From positions 1 to 64,000 of IMG/VR virus record IMGVR_UViG_3300028557_000031: a DNA stretch of 64,000 nucleotides; one strand, written 5' to 3'. A program made the position numbers and the translations under genes. This DNA comes from a virus. The notes beneath the pieces were generated by a model. The model was given only the letters and a program-made list of their open reading frames with translations, was not told where the DNA came from and ran no database searches. Of this stretch, positions 33,054 to 42,566 are shown piece after piece; positions within the stretch are counted from its first letter, which is position 1; every line of letters starts with the position of its first letter.

Positions 33054-34646
33054 ATGAGTGTAATCTATGGTCTTTTCGCAGCTGGACATAGTCCATCAAC
33101 AACTTTGATTGTTGACGGTGAAATAATACATGCAGTAGAAGAAGAGAGAATCAAACGAATTAAATCGGGAGAAGATTATGGGGCGTACCCCGATTTATCA
33201 CTAAAGGCTGTCGAAGATAGAACTAATATAAAACTTAAAGATGCTGATTATGTGGTTTTTGCTGAGCCAGCACCACCGGTATATGCTAGGAGATTAACTA
33301 ATGATAATTATTCTAAAGTGTCTCACCACCTTGCACATAATACCGCAGCTTATTTTACAAGTGGAATGGAAGGAAAAGTACTTTCAATTTCACATGATGG
33401 TGGTGGAGAATCTTCTTTTATGCGAGTCTATGTATGTGAGGATGGTAAGATGAATGAAGTTCATCGATTATCCGGAACTAACTCTGGCAGTCTTTCACAA
33501 CTCTGGGGATTTATAACAAATTGGATGATGGGTCGTAATTCAAATTGTAGGTTTGAATGGATAATGTGTAAGGATGAAGGTAAGGTCATGGGAATGGCAC
33601 CTGATGGTTATTACGATGAAAGAATCCAAAAAATTCTACATAGTATCCTATCATATAATGATTTGAAATTTTATCCTTCGGGAACTGACCAAAAAACGAA
33701 GTTTGTTATGGAACGATTACTCGAAGAAGGTTTTTTTGACACTCTTAAAAAACGAGAAGTTTTCAGTTTTAATTTACAATACTTTACTGAAGAATTGATG
33801 TTGAGATTTATCGACGACCTACACAAGAGAATGCCCGACTACAAGAAACTCTGTTTTTCAGGTGGTCTTTTTGCAAATGTTAAACTGAACCAAAAAATAA
33901 ATGAATTACCGTGGGTTGAAGAAATATACATTCTTCCTCCAATGGGTGATGAAGGGCTTTCTTTAGGCGCGGCAATTCATAAAGCAGTTGAATTAGGTGA
34001 AATTACAAAACCAATAAAACTTAAAAATGTATATTTTGGTTTTGATTATTCAGATGAAGAAGTTATAAACTTGGCTACAAAACATGATTTTTTAGTTAAA
34101 AAATATATTGTTGATGAAATTGCGACGGATTTAAATAAAGGTTTGATTATTGGATGGTTTCAAGGTAAAATGGAACTTGGACCACGTTCCTTGGGAGCAA
34201 GGAGTATTTTGGTAAGACCTACAGATTACAATACCCACGCAGAGTTAAATCGAAGATTGAAAAGATATGATACAATGCCTTTTGCACCAATGATAATGGG
34301 TGAGTTTTTTGAAACGGTTTTCCCGACCGCAAAATCCAAGTATGCCGCTCAGTTTATGACTTTAACATTTCCAACCCATGAACCATGGATTTATAAAATT
34401 CCCGCAGTAATTCAGAAATCGGATAAAACTGCCAGACCTCAGGTAGTGGAAAAAGAAAATCTTCCCAAAGTTTGGGAACTTATGAATTCGTACTACGAAC
34501 TCTCAGGAATCCCATTACTACTTAACACCTCATTCAATGCTCATAACGAACCCATTATTGAGCACCCCGAAAATGCTTTTGTTCACCTTAAAAATAAAGT
34601 GATTGATAAATTAGTTATTGGAGATTATGTATACGAAAATAAATAA
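33054..34646 (+). CDS. Carbamoyltransferase 2
   Basis: 530 aa, clearly paralogous: SVIYGLFAAGHSPSTTLIV, HHLAHNTAAYFTSGMEGK, GWFQGKMELGPRSLGARSIL and MPFAPMIM. Eight nt after carbamoyltransferase 1. Two successive enzymes suggest two sites or a heteromer. Sequence divergence between copies is high, arguing against a recent duplication. Confidence 0.92.
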   Translation: MSVIYGLFAAGHSPSTTLIVDGEIIHAVEEERIKRIKSGEDYGAYPDLSLKAVEDRTNIKLKDADYVVFAEPAPPVYARRLTNDNYSKVSHHLAHNTAAYFTSGMEGKVLSISHDGGGESSFMRVYVCEDGKMNEVHRLSGTNSGSLSQLWGFITNWMMGRNSNCRFEWIMCKDEGKVMGMAPDGYYDERIQKILHSILSYNDLKFYPSGTDQKTKFVMERLLEEGFFDTLKKREVFSFNLQYFTEELMLRFIDDLHKRMPDYKKLCFSGGLFANVKLNQKINELPWVEEIYILPPMGDEGLSLGAAIHKAVELGEITKPIKLKNVYFGFDYSDEEVINLATKHDFLVKKYIVDEIATDLNKGLIIGWFQGKMELGPRSLGARSILVRPTDYNTHAELNRRLKRYDTMPFAPMIMGEFFETVFPTAKSKYAAQFMTLTFPTHEPWIYKIPAVIQKSDKTARPQVVEKENLPKVWELMNSYYELSGIPLLLNTSFNAHNEPIIEHPENAFVHLKNKVIDKLVIGDYVYENK

Positions 34647-35277
34647 CGTTGGAATTCATTATTTTTTAGAAAATGGAGTTAGGGTTCGAGTAGAAGGTCC
34701 TGATAATTATTACTATGTAGAAATAAGAGAGTATCCTAAGAATTCTACTGAATCATATTATTTAGAGGGATATCATCTAATTAAAGAACCTTCTTCTTGT
34801 TATGGAGTTCAAGTATTTCAGTATGATGTGAAATTTTATTATGACTTCGAACTTTTAGTTTATAAGTTAGATGTAAACCACGGATTAGTACAAATCTTTC
34901 ACCATAGATTCGATGACAGAGAAAAATTAGTTTTATTCAACATCGATAGTCATGATTTAAAAGAGGCTACTTTGTGGTATGAAAAATGTTTGTTGTACAC
35001 CGATTTACACGGTTGCAAGCCTGTAATAAGAACTCATTTCGATGAATTGAATCATCGTAATAAAAACTATTTCTCTACAGATGTTTTCGAATTTTACAAA
35101 GTCTATAGCATAGGGCGTTATCCAAAAACTAGTCAGGATTTCCGTAGTATTGGAGACCAAAGAGTTGAAAACACAACTTGGTTTGGTTTATGGAAAAAAT
35201 TCTGGTCTTACGAACATCCTCGTGAATGGAAATTGCTAACCTCCGAGGAAATAGTTGATGATATCCTCGGATTTTAG
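34627..35277 (+). CDS. Hypothetical protein coupled to carbamoyltransferases
   Basis: 216 aa starting MYTKINNVGIHYFLENGVRV, overlapping the upstream gene end by 20 nt. Tyr-rich, beta-strand-like (RVEGPDNYYYVEIREYPKN), with a C-terminal HPREWKLLTSEE. No recognised family; possibly an acceptor-binding partner. Confidence 0.65.
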   Translation: MYTKINNVGIHYFLENGVRVRVEGPDNYYYVEIREYPKNSTESYYLEGYHLIKEPSSCYGVQVFQYDVKFYYDFELLVYKLDVNHGLVQIFHHRFDDREKLVLFNIDSHDLKEATLWYEKCLLYTDLHGCKPVIRTHFDELNHRNKNYFSTDVFEFYKVYSIGRYPKTSQDFRSIGDQRVENTTWFGLWKKFWSYEHPREWKLLTSEEIVDDILGF

Positions 35278-35407
35278 TATTTTTTGAGAAACAACTCTCA
35301 AATGTGAATGTTAAAAAATACTTTGAATTCACAAAAACTATAAACGGGACAAATTATTTCTTACAACAACTTTTAACAATTGGTTTGGCAGTTATAAATT
35401 TAAACCT

Positions 35408-35415
35408 TATCTTTG
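35408..35415 (+). promoter_or_regulatory. Bacteroidetes-type promoter for clpP
   Basis: TATCTTTG, 28 nt before the clpP ATG, with a TTGGTTTGG stretch at the -33 distance. Confidence 0.55.
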
Positions 35416-35443
35416 TTAACTCAAATAATTTAAAATACAACGG

Positions 35444-36121
35444 ATGAACATTTCCCAAGAATTCAAAAAGTACGCAATGAGTGATTACAATGTGTCTTCA
35501 CTTACAATGTATAACTTCGAGAAACAAATCGAAAACTCACTAACCCCTTATATTTTGGAAGAGCGTGAACTTCGAGCAACTCAAATAGATATTTTTTCTC
35601 GATTGATGAGAGATAGACTTTTGTGGGTTGCAGGACCAGTCAATGATAATATGTCCACAATTGTTCAGGCACAACTAATGTTCTTAGATTCTGCCGATAA
35701 AACAGATATTACAATGCACATAGATTCTCCAGGTGGAAGTGTAAAATCAGGACTTTCTATTGTAGATGTTATGGATTATATCTCATGTGACATCCGTACC
35801 GTGAATACTGGTCTTGCCGCTTCTATGGGTTCGATATTGTTGGGAGCGGGAACTAAAGGAAAACGAAGTTCACTTCGATTCTCCCGTACAATGCTACACC
35901 AATCATCTGGTGGTGCTGGCGGAAATATTCAGGATGCTGAGATTACATTTAAAGAATGGAAAAAAATTAACGACACTCTATTTATTCTTCTCGGTGACTA
36001 CTGTGGAAAAGACTCTGAACAGGTCAAACAAGACGCACAACGCGATTTATGGCTCGATTCACAGGAAGCCTTAGATTATGGTATTATCGATGAAATAGTG
36101 ACAAAAAAAGGGGGTCACTGA
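35444..36121 (+). CDS. clpP: ClpP serine protease
   Basis: 225 aa. The catalytic triad is complete: Ser127 in LAASMGS, His152 in MLHQSS, Asp201 in QRDLWLDS. The oxyanion region DSPGGSV (94-100) and ASMGSILL are exact family features. It would assemble as a tetradecamer with the phage ClpC (8473) that bears the docking IGF loop. The N-terminal 50 residues are longer than usual and differ from the host-type propeptide. It has its own promoter and terminator. Confidence 0.96.
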   Translation: MNISQEFKKYAMSDYNVSSLTMYNFEKQIENSLTPYILEERELRATQIDIFSRLMRDRLLWVAGPVNDNMSTIVQAQLMFLDSADKTDITMHIDSPGGSVKSGLSIVDVMDYISCDIRTVNTGLAASMGSILLGAGTKGKRSSLRFSRTMLHQSSGGAGGNIQDAEITFKEWKKINDTLFILLGDYCGKDSEQVKQDAQRDLWLDSQEALDYGIIDEIVTKKGGH

Positions 36122-36131
36122 CCCCCTTTAA
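36106..36131. terminator. Bidirectional terminator after clpP
   Basis: AAGGGGGTCA, one base, TGACCCCCTT, overlapping the clpP stop. A-run upstream and T-run downstream let it serve both strands; the convergent gene ends at 36195. Confidence 0.85.
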
Positions 36132-36194
36132 TAGATAAACACACCCCTTTCTTTTAACGTGTTTATATCAACACGAGTTTCCTCGGAAGATTTC

Positions 36195-37376
36195 TTAACG
36201 ATTTAATCTAAAATCGAATTGGTATTCAACCTCACCTGTTGGTGTGAACTGTTGTTTTACGACGGGTCTATTAACATCACGACCCGATTTTGGTAGTGTT
36301 GGGAATTTGGGGTCTCCTGTGTATTTTTCACGAAGAGCCAAGATTGCCTTTTCAACATTCTTTCCACCAATTCCCATAGTACCAAATTTGTGGTCTCGTT
36401 TCAAACAAGCATTAACTTCTTTTTTCATCGCTTCTAAAGTACCGAAGTCTGGTTCTTCAGGTGGCGGTTTTCTCCAAGAGTTGTAGTAAGCTAAAATAAC
36501 TCTACCACAATACTTTTCATTGTATATTTTTTCACCTTCTTTTTGTTGGTCCCGAGTAATCTTAAGTAATTGTTTTCTATCAATTTTACTTGGATTAAGA
36601 TAAATTACAATATTTTTAGTGAGACCAGCGCTTTTCGGGATGACTAACCGTCCACTCCACCAAGTTTGTCTTTCTTGCTCGGTCATTTCATTTTCGTACT
36701 TCCAAGGACCTCTTCCCTCTTCAGGTTTTTCAATTCCAAATGAATTTAAATAAGAATCAATGATTTCAGATTCTTTTGAAGTCGTCGCACCAGGTTGCAT
36801 TGTAGCCGCTTTGGGTCTATAAAGTTTGGTTGTTCCAACTTGAATGATTTCAAGAACTGTTTGGTCTCCTTGGTTTGCAGGTACCTCATAACCAGCAGGT
36901 AGATTGTCATAGGTAAAGTATCCGTAACCACCTTGCTTGATATCCTTTGTAAGGGTTGCAATTAGATTATTCAATCTGTCTTCTTTAACATTCAATCCTT
37001 TACACGACCACTTGTCAGCGCTTCTTACACCTGTTTTTCCTCCTTGACTAACTGTTACTAAGAAAGTTCCATCTCCAAAGAAATATACCTCATCACCTCT
37101 ATCCCAAATGACTCTGTCACCTGACATTTTTTGTTCTGTTGGACGGTATAACAATGCGTTTTTACCATCTTTCGTTGCTGGTTTGGATTGTCTGATAGCT
37201 TCATTGGTACACTTTTGTTGTGCTAATGCTAAAAATTGTTTCGGGTCGGTAACATCTTCAATTTGCTCGGAAACCAAAGATTTGTCAAAAAGATGACCCA
37301 TTAGAACATCTCTATACTTGTTGTGATTTTCAAGTATCGAGTTTCTCTCTTCTGTAGTAATTTTAATTCTTTTCAT
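36195..37376 (-). CDS. Late virion-protein candidate with propeptide-like N-terminus
   Basis: 393 aa. MKRIKITTEERNSILENHNK, then residues 21-40 ending SLVSEQ, an (I/L)-rich leader and E-Q junction like those on other late proteins. The body has Trp/Gly-rich modules (WDRGDEVYFFGDGTFLVTV, WSCKGLN). No enzyme motif recognised. Late-type motif precedes it. Confidence 0.75.
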   Translation of the reverse strand: MKRIKITTEERNSILENHNKYRDVLMGHLFDKSLVSEQIEDVTDPKQFLALAQQKCTNEAIRQSKPATKDGKNALLYRPTEQKMSGDRVIWDRGDEVYFFGDGTFLVTVSQGGKTGVRSADKWSCKGLNVKEDRLNNLIATLTKDIKQGGYGYFTYDNLPAGYEVPANQGDQTVLEIIQVGTTKLYRPKAATMQPGATTSKESEIIDSYLNSFGIEKPEEGRGPWKYENEMTEQERQTWWSGRLVIPKSAGLTKNIVIYLNPSKIDRKQLLKITRDQQKEGEKIYNEKYCGRVILAYYNSWRKPPPEEPDFGTLEAMKKEVNACLKRDHKFGTMGIGGKNVEKAILALREKYTGDPKFPTLPKSGRDVNRPVVKQQFTPTGEVEYQFDFRLNR

Positions 37377-37385
37377 ATCTTATAC

Positions 37386-37394
37386 GATAAATAC
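37386..37394 (-). promoter_or_regulatory. Late-type motif
   Basis: GTATTTATC 9 nt before ATG 37376. Confidence 0.45.
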
Positions 37395-37396
37395 AC

Positions 37397-38128
37397 TTAT
37401 GATAGGTCTAAAATCTCAGAACCCCTGGATGTTTTCGGAAATTTGCGATAGAAATCTTCGGCTTCCTTTTTTTGTTTTTCCACCTCAAGATTCATTTCGT
37501 TGGTTTTTTTAATTAAATTACAAACACGGCTAACATCGGAATCATTGAAACCGTTTTGCCAACCGTAGTTACCCAATTTATTATACATTAAATTATCGAA
37601 ATTACCTGTTGATTCCAAACCTAAACATTCTTGTACTTTTTTAATTGATTCTGATTTACAACCCAATTGATTGAAACCGGTACATGACTTATATGTTTGT
37701 GAAAGGTCGTTACGGACAATTTGTGGTTTACTCGTTGGGTTTTTCTCTTCCAACTTATTTCTTAAAACCCACAAATTATATTGCAGTTTTACTTTTTCAG
37801 CGGCACTAACTGTTGAATTTTTTACATTGTCTACGAGTATATTAAGTTCTTCCAATGCCTTTCTATAAGTTACACTGGTTTTAACTTCTTGTATTTTTTC
37901 TTCAAACTCTTCAACTTTTTTATCCAATTCATTTTCTGTCGTTGGTTCGGTAGTATTCTCAGGTTCTTCAGTTGATGAATTATCTTGCGTATCAATTTCA
38001 CACTTATACCAAGTCACAGAACCAAAAACTACAGTGCGTAATTTACCCGAACAAGAAGGTCTTTTAGGCCTCCAACCTTGTTCACGCGCATCATACGCTG
38101 AAGTGGGGATTTTTTGTTCGTTTAACAT
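37397..38128 (-). CDS. Late protein with peptidoglycan-binding-like C-terminus
   Basis: 243 aa. Begins MLNEQKIP, i.e. an L-N-E-Q junction at residue 4. A helical middle (about 70-140) leads to GCKSESIKKVQECLGLESTG and FDNLMYNKLGNYGWQNG, resembling a PG_binding_1 repeat (G-x-S-x3-V/IQ-xx-Lg). Eight nt after the preceding stop. A virion protein that touches the cell wall is a fair hypothesis. Confidence 0.65.
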   Translation of the reverse strand: MLNEQKIPTSAYDAREQGWRPKRPSCSGKLRTVVFGSVTWYKCEIDTQDNSSTEEPENTTEPTTENELDKKVEEFEEKIQEVKTSVTYRKALEELNILVDNVKNSTVSAAEKVKLQYNLWVLRNKLEEKNPTSKPQIVRNDLSQTYKSCTGFNQLGCKSESIKKVQECLGLESTGNFDNLMYNKLGNYGWQNGFNDSDVSRVCNLIKKTNEMNLEVEKQKKEAEDFYRKFPKTSRGSEILDLS

Positions 38129-38135
38129 AACATCA

Positions 38136-39473
38136 TTAATTAAAAATATTAAACATACTTTTATTTCTATCCTCTTCGGTGTAAACTTTATGACCTAATA
38201 CAGTGTCTTCTTTGTAAATAAGATAATCAACATCATCTCCTTCACCTACCCACAAAGCAATCATTTTATTTGGGTCTTTGTTATCAACTTCAAAAAAGTA
38301 ATTTTTAGGGTCAATCTTCATAGTATTTTGCATATAATCTTTAGCCTCTTCTTCAGAAACTTTTGAAAATGTTTTTGTTATAGTACCAAGACTCCCTTTT
38401 ATCCCTGATAGTACATCACCAAGTTTATTAGTTAAAAAAAATGACGTTCCCGAAACAGGTCCTTTAGTGACGAAAGCATATAAAAATTCTATAAACAATA
38501 TAATTCCAAAAAGAGCAGTACTCGCTCTCAAGAGTGTTGAAGGTAAGTTTAAAATATAACTTCCATCGGGAGCTTTCGCATAAACTTTTTGTTTACCCAA
38601 ACCTGTTGTGTCGAGTTCTTTTCTATAAACAACTAATGCATTTTTAGCCCTGGTAAAAATGCCACCATAGTATTTGGATTGTTCAGGAGATAATTTTCCT
38701 AAAGAAGATTTGAATTTCTCATCTCGTAAAATATTGTCAATTTGAGATGCTACCTCTTCTACCGCCTCATCCCAAGTTTTACCTCTTAGTTTTGTTTCGA
38801 TTCTACGAAGCTCAACTTGAAAATCTTTCATCCCCTTTAAAGAGTTGAATGTATTTTCCCCAAAAACATTTCTAAGTACCGCTTCAGGAGTAACATCCGT
38901 CCCTACTTTGGCTAATGAAGGGACTCTTGCTTGATTGAGTTGTTTCCTAAATCTTGAAACCAATCCTTCTTTCATTTCATCACTTAACCAATCCAATTCT
39001 TCAAGAGTCGTTTCATAATTTTTTACTGTAGCTTCGATGTATTCTTCAGAAACTGGAGTCCCCTTCCTTCCTAATTCTGTCACTTTTTTTATTGTGGAGG
39101 AGGTAATATTAACTATTTGACTTGGAATTATTTTGGATTTCAAAAGAAATTCTACAAATTCTTCAGTTGTGGCATTTCTTAAAATAAGTCTCAACGAGTC
39201 ATCAGAAAATTGTTTCACGAATGAGAATCCTGCATCATAATCATCAATTTGTTTGGTGAAAATATCTATTAAATCATCTGTCACAACACCAACCTTTTGA
39301 GCCTCTTTTTGGGCAATTGGTGTTATGAAATCAATAAACTCATCCCCTTGTTTTAGGGCAAAATCAAAAATTTCTTGCGATAATTTAGGTGGAATCGGTT
39401 GTTCCAAAAGAATATTTTTACCTGAGATAATTTCTCTTATTCTATAAATTTCAGTAATGAGTTTTTTATCCAT
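38136..39473 (-). CDS. Late virion-protein candidate, membrane segment
   Basis: 445 aa. N-terminus MDKKLITEIYRIREIISGKN, then ILLEQPIPP with an L-L-E-Q junction. A single hydrophobic span (LRASTALFGIILFIEFLYAFV) lies near 300-320. Long helical regions rich in Lys and Glu. Candidate internal or ejected membrane-active protein. Confidence 0.72.
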   Translation of the reverse strand: MDKKLITEIYRIREIISGKNILLEQPIPPKLSQEIFDFALKQGDEFIDFITPIAQKEAQKVGVVTDDLIDIFTKQIDDYDAGFSFVKQFSDDSLRLILRNATTEEFVEFLLKSKIIPSQIVNITSSTIKKVTELGRKGTPVSEEYIEATVKNYETTLEELDWLSDEMKEGLVSRFRKQLNQARVPSLAKVGTDVTPEAVLRNVFGENTFNSLKGMKDFQVELRRIETKLRGKTWDEAVEEVASQIDNILRDEKFKSSLGKLSPEQSKYYGGIFTRAKNALVVYRKELDTTGLGKQKVYAKAPDGSYILNLPSTLLRASTALFGIILFIEFLYAFVTKGPVSGTSFFLTNKLGDVLSGIKGSLGTITKTFSKVSEEEAKDYMQNTMKIDPKNYFFEVDNKDPNKMIALWVGEGDDVDYLIYKEDTVLGHKVYTEEDRNKSMFNIFN

Positions 39474-39477
39474 AATC

Positions 39478-39485
39478 TATAAATA
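39478..39485 (-). promoter_or_regulatory. Late-type motif
   Basis: TATTTATA 4 nt before ATG 39473. Confidence 0.5.
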
Positions 39486-39497
39486 TCTAACTTTGAC

Positions 39498-40733
39498 TTA
39501 ATATATCCCATGAAACGCATTAATTGAGTCTTGGTTTGTTGTATACTTAATGTTTATTTTAACAATGTCCATTTGTTTTTGAGAGCTGTCCGTTTTTTCG
39601 ATTTCATCAATCGCTTTATCTCGAACTTCTTCTCTAACATCCTCTTCTAATTTTTTTATTTCAGAAATTGGTTGTTTTTTTTGTTCTACAGTGAGTTGGG
39701 TTTTATCATTAACACCAACCAAAATGACACCAATTTTCTTGGCTAAAGCGGCAACAGTATAAATTACCCCTCCGATTCTAATTGTCCATTTACTTGTAAT
39801 CAAACCTGCTCTTATCAAATACAAACAATAAAGAAGTAACTGTTTCAGATTCATTTTTGAAGTGATGGCTAAAGTAGATGAGCGAGCAGTAATTTTTGTC
39901 GTTAGTTTTACTAACTCATCTTTATTCTTATTAATAGCCTCAACCACCCCCGCTTCGGTTCGGTTTAAAGGTAATTTTTTTGAAACTTTTTTCAATAAAT
40001 TTTTAATAAATCCACTAGTTAGATTTTTGTAACCAGGAATGAATTGTGCCAACTGGTGACCTGGTATTAATAAAAATAATGTACCTAATCCTGCCGCTAG
40101 TTCATTACCTTCTTTTACATACAAATTCACATCTGCCAATTCCAAAAGTCCACCAACAACAATTCCCACAACTCCCGCGAAACCAAATGTTGCGGCAACA
40201 GAGGCTAAAGGTAAAAGAATGTGAGGGTCTGTCAAAATATCACTAATATCCACCATTGCTTTATGATTTGTTGAATATTCTTTTGAATCCAAATCATAAA
40301 TTTTTTCAAATTCTGTTTTCGCCGTCTTTGATTTACAAAAAGGGATTTTTTTTGTTTTACCGTAACAAACACATGATGATTTTTTACAAAGTAGTATTTC
40401 GGCTCTTGGAGAGTAATAGGGTAATTTCCATTGGAAATCTTCATCACTTGTGACTTTTCCTGGTGTGGTTGCAACACTCATTGCCTTGACAGGTTTTTCG
40501 GGTTTTTCAGGAAGGATGTATTCCATTGCGAGAGACTTTGAAACTCCTTCAGGGTCTTTCATTCTAACTTGCATAGCTGGTGGAATAACATTTACACTAC
40601 TTAGTCTATCACTAATAGGAACCGAAGAGGGGATTCTTTGTTCAATTAATGATATATTTTCACCGTTGGTTTTTTTTGTGTCATAAAACATTCTCACAAG
40701 AATGTCATTCAAAACTTTTTTGTTTCTACTCAT
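39498..40733 (-). CDS. Late virion-protein candidate with several TM segments
   Basis: 411 aa. Leader ends GENISLIEQRIPSS (L-I-E-Q). The centre (about 175-235 and 320-340) has hydrophobic stretches such as PLASVAATFGFAGVVGIVVG and GLGTLFLLIPGHQL, then a Lys/Glu tail. Ordered before 38136, and the two may be ejected together. Overlaps the preceding stop by 4 nt. Confidence 0.72.
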   Translation of the reverse strand: MSRNKKVLNDILVRMFYDTKKTNGENISLIEQRIPSSVPISDRLSSVNVIPPAMQVRMKDPEGVSKSLAMEYILPEKPEKPVKAMSVATTPGKVTSDEDFQWKLPYYSPRAEILLCKKSSCVCYGKTKKIPFCKSKTAKTEFEKIYDLDSKEYSTNHKAMVDISDILTDPHILLPLASVAATFGFAGVVGIVVGGLLELADVNLYVKEGNELAAGLGTLFLLIPGHQLAQFIPGYKNLTSGFIKNLLKKVSKKLPLNRTEAGVVEAINKNKDELVKLTTKITARSSTLAITSKMNLKQLLLYCLYLIRAGLITSKWTIRIGGVIYTVAALAKKIGVILVGVNDKTQLTVEQKKQPISEIKKLEEDVREEVRDKAIDEIEKTDSSQKQMDIVKINIKYTTNQDSINAFHGIY

Positions 40734-41008
40734 GTCAGCGGATTGGCTTTACCTCTTGAAACTCCAGTGTCCCATTTATATTTGGGGTCACCCATATAAG
40801 TTTTACCCATAGACCTGTCACTTTTCCACACATATCCATGTCCACCATAAGTTTTACCCATCTTTCTTCCCGACTCCCATGATTTGGCACTTGATTTTGA
40901 ACCAGCAGAACCCCCCGTTTCAGCAGAGTCCTCTTGTTCTACCATCTCATTTTTGGATGATAAAACCTTAGATATGGTCTTTATTATATTATCAACATTC
41001 AAATCCAT
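40730..41008 (-). CDS. Small repetitive late protein
   Basis: 92 aa. Leader with KNEMVEQEDS (M-V-E-Q), then three repeated units: GRKMGKTYGGHGYVWKSD, RSMGKTYMGDPKYKWDTG and VSRGKANPLT-like. Gly/Lys/Tyr/Trp repeats may bind DNA or another polymer; unknown. Confidence 0.7.
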   Translation of the reverse strand: MDLNVDNIIKTISKVLSSKNEMVEQEDSAETGGSAGSKSSAKSWESGRKMGKTYGGHGYVWKSDRSMGKTYMGDPKYKWDTGVSRGKANPLT

Positions 41009-41011
41009 AAA

Positions 41012-41019
41012 GATAAATA
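41012..41019 (-). promoter_or_regulatory. Late-type motif
   Basis: TATTTATC 3 nt before ATG 41008. Confidence 0.45.
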
Positions 41020-41056
41020 TTTTGATTACCCATAAAATAGTGTTATATTTTTTTTT

Positions 41057-41581
41057 ATGAAGAAACTATGGGTATTTATTGTCTTTTTTGTTGTAGGTTG
41101 TGAGGTTTACACCACTGAAACGAAAACTCCTACCTTAAGTGGTAAGTATGTGATTAACCTCATTCAGATGTATCCTACAGACCAAGATGTATCCCCAAAT
41201 AGAACTTACTATCCTGCAGATACTTTTATCTCTGAGCTCCCTTATCCTTTTGATACCTTAGTCATCGGTAATTTTTTCCTACACTTTGACTATTCGATGG
41301 TAATGATGAAAAGAATGGGTGTGGACTTTGGTGGTCGGGATATATGGGAGATTGGACCCACACCGTATTATATTAGAAACGGGACACCCTTTTACACTGG
41401 TGACTTACAGTTCACATATGAATATAAAAAGGGGGGTAACACACATTGGATTACCTCAACATTCACCATTATTGATGATGGGTACGAACATTTGATTATT
41501 CAGACCAAAGGATATTGGCCCAATGTTGAGATGGGCGAGAATTTACACACCACATTTACTCTAACAAGAGTCGGACCTTAA
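41057..41581 (+). CDS. Predicted lipoprotein
   Basis: 174 aa. Signal MKKLWVFIVFFVVGC with lipobox VVGC, lipidated Cys15. Mature part is beta-rich with many Tyr/Phe (NRTYYPADTF, GTPFYTGDL, STFTIIDDG), resembling Bacteroidetes periplasmic lipoproteins; may be host-derived or alter the envelope. Confidence 0.82.
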   Translation: MKKLWVFIVFFVVGCEVYTTETKTPTLSGKYVINLIQMYPTDQDVSPNRTYYPADTFISELPYPFDTLVIGNFFLHFDYSMVMMKRMGVDFGGRDIWEIGPTPYYIRNGTPFYTGDLQFTYEYKKGGNTHWITSTFTIIDDGYEHLIIQTKGYWPNVEMGENLHTTFTLTRVGP

Positions 41582-41898
41582 TAGATTGTTGGTTTTGGTA
41601 GATTTTCAGGGTTAACAAGGTAATACTCGTTCAGAAAAGATATGAGTTCCTCTTCATCAACGGTAATGTCCTCTTCAAAATCATAATCACTTTCGTCTTC
41701 ATAATCGTCATCATCATCAATGTCTTCGAAAAAATCAAAATCTTCGGTGGTGATGTCATAACCATATTCTTCAACTAAAGAATAATCTATTTTATCGGTT
41801 CTTTGTTCATCCTCAGCATCTTCTATGGTCCTGAATGAAACATCAAGAATATTAGATTTTAAGTTGATATTGTAATTTAGTATCTCTAAAATTTCCAT
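41578..41898 (-). CDS. Acidic hypothetical protein
   Basis: 106 aa; the middle 50 residues are largely Asp/Glu (EDIDDDDDYEDESDYDFEED). Overlaps the convergent lipoprotein stop by 4 nt. DNA-mimic proteins have this charge, but nothing else supports that. Confidence 0.6.
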   Translation of the reverse strand: MEILEILNYNINLKSNILDVSFRTIEDAEDEQRTDKIDYSLVEEYGYDITTEDFDFFEDIDDDDDYEDESDYDFEEDITVDEEELISFLNEYYLVNPENLPKPTIY

Positions 41899-41985
41899 AA
41901 TAAAACTTTATTAAACAAATATATTAAATCCATAGAAAATACTTTTCTTATTTAAACAAAATGATTATTTTTCTAAAAAAATTAT

Positions 41986-42564
41986 ATGAGAATCAACTCT
42001 TTAGTAATCGATGATTTTTATTCTAACCCTACGGAAGTTAGAGAATTTGCATTAAAACAAGAATTTAAAGTCAGAGGAAACTATCCAGGGCAAAGAACCG
42101 AATCATTTTTAAATGATGCAATAAAAGCCAAAATTCAAGAAATTTTATACCCCATTGCTGGCACTGTCACCTTTTGGGGTGGTGAATACACTGGGTCCTT
42201 TCAGTATACAGTAGCTAAAGACCGTTCATGGATACATTCCGATTCAACCACCGATTGGGCTTGTTTGGTTTATTTAACCCCTGACGCACCCATAACCGCC
42301 GGTACAGGTATTTTCAAACACAAAGAGACTGATTTGATGACTTGGGATTATAGAAACAAAAGTCCTGAATATCTTAAATCCGCACCTCCAGGAGACGATT
42401 TTCAAGATATGACAAAGTGGGACATGGTTGATAGATTTGGTAATCTTTTCAATAGAATGATAATGTACCGAGCAGACAATTACCATATGTCTTTAGACTA
42501 CTTTGGTAATAGCAAAGAAAATGGTAGATTATTTCAAGTTTTCTTTTTGAATACTGAACGATAG
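41986..42564 (+). CDS. DUF6445-like oxygenase-fold protein
   Basis: 192 aa. WIHSDSTTDWACLVYLTPDA has HxD, and YRADNYHMSLDYFGNSKENG then RLFQVFFL contains the distal His and Arg of a 2OG-type beta-helix. This arrangement fits the DUF6445 relatives of 2OG oxygenases common in marine phages. Substrate unknown. Confidence 0.75.
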   Translation: MRINSLVIDDFYSNPTEVREFALKQEFKVRGNYPGQRTESFLNDAIKAKIQEILYPIAGTVTFWGGEYTGSFQYTVAKDRSWIHSDSTTDWACLVYLTPDAPITAGTGIFKHKETDLMTWDYRNKSPEYLKSAPPGDDFQDMTKWDMVDRFGNLFNRMIMYRADNYHMSLDYFGNSKENGRLFQVFFLNTER

Positions 42565-42566
42565 TA

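Noticed and set aside
40046-40477. Several short overlapping ORFs within 40.0-40.5 kb
   Set aside because: All are shadows of the 39498-40733 gene on either strand.
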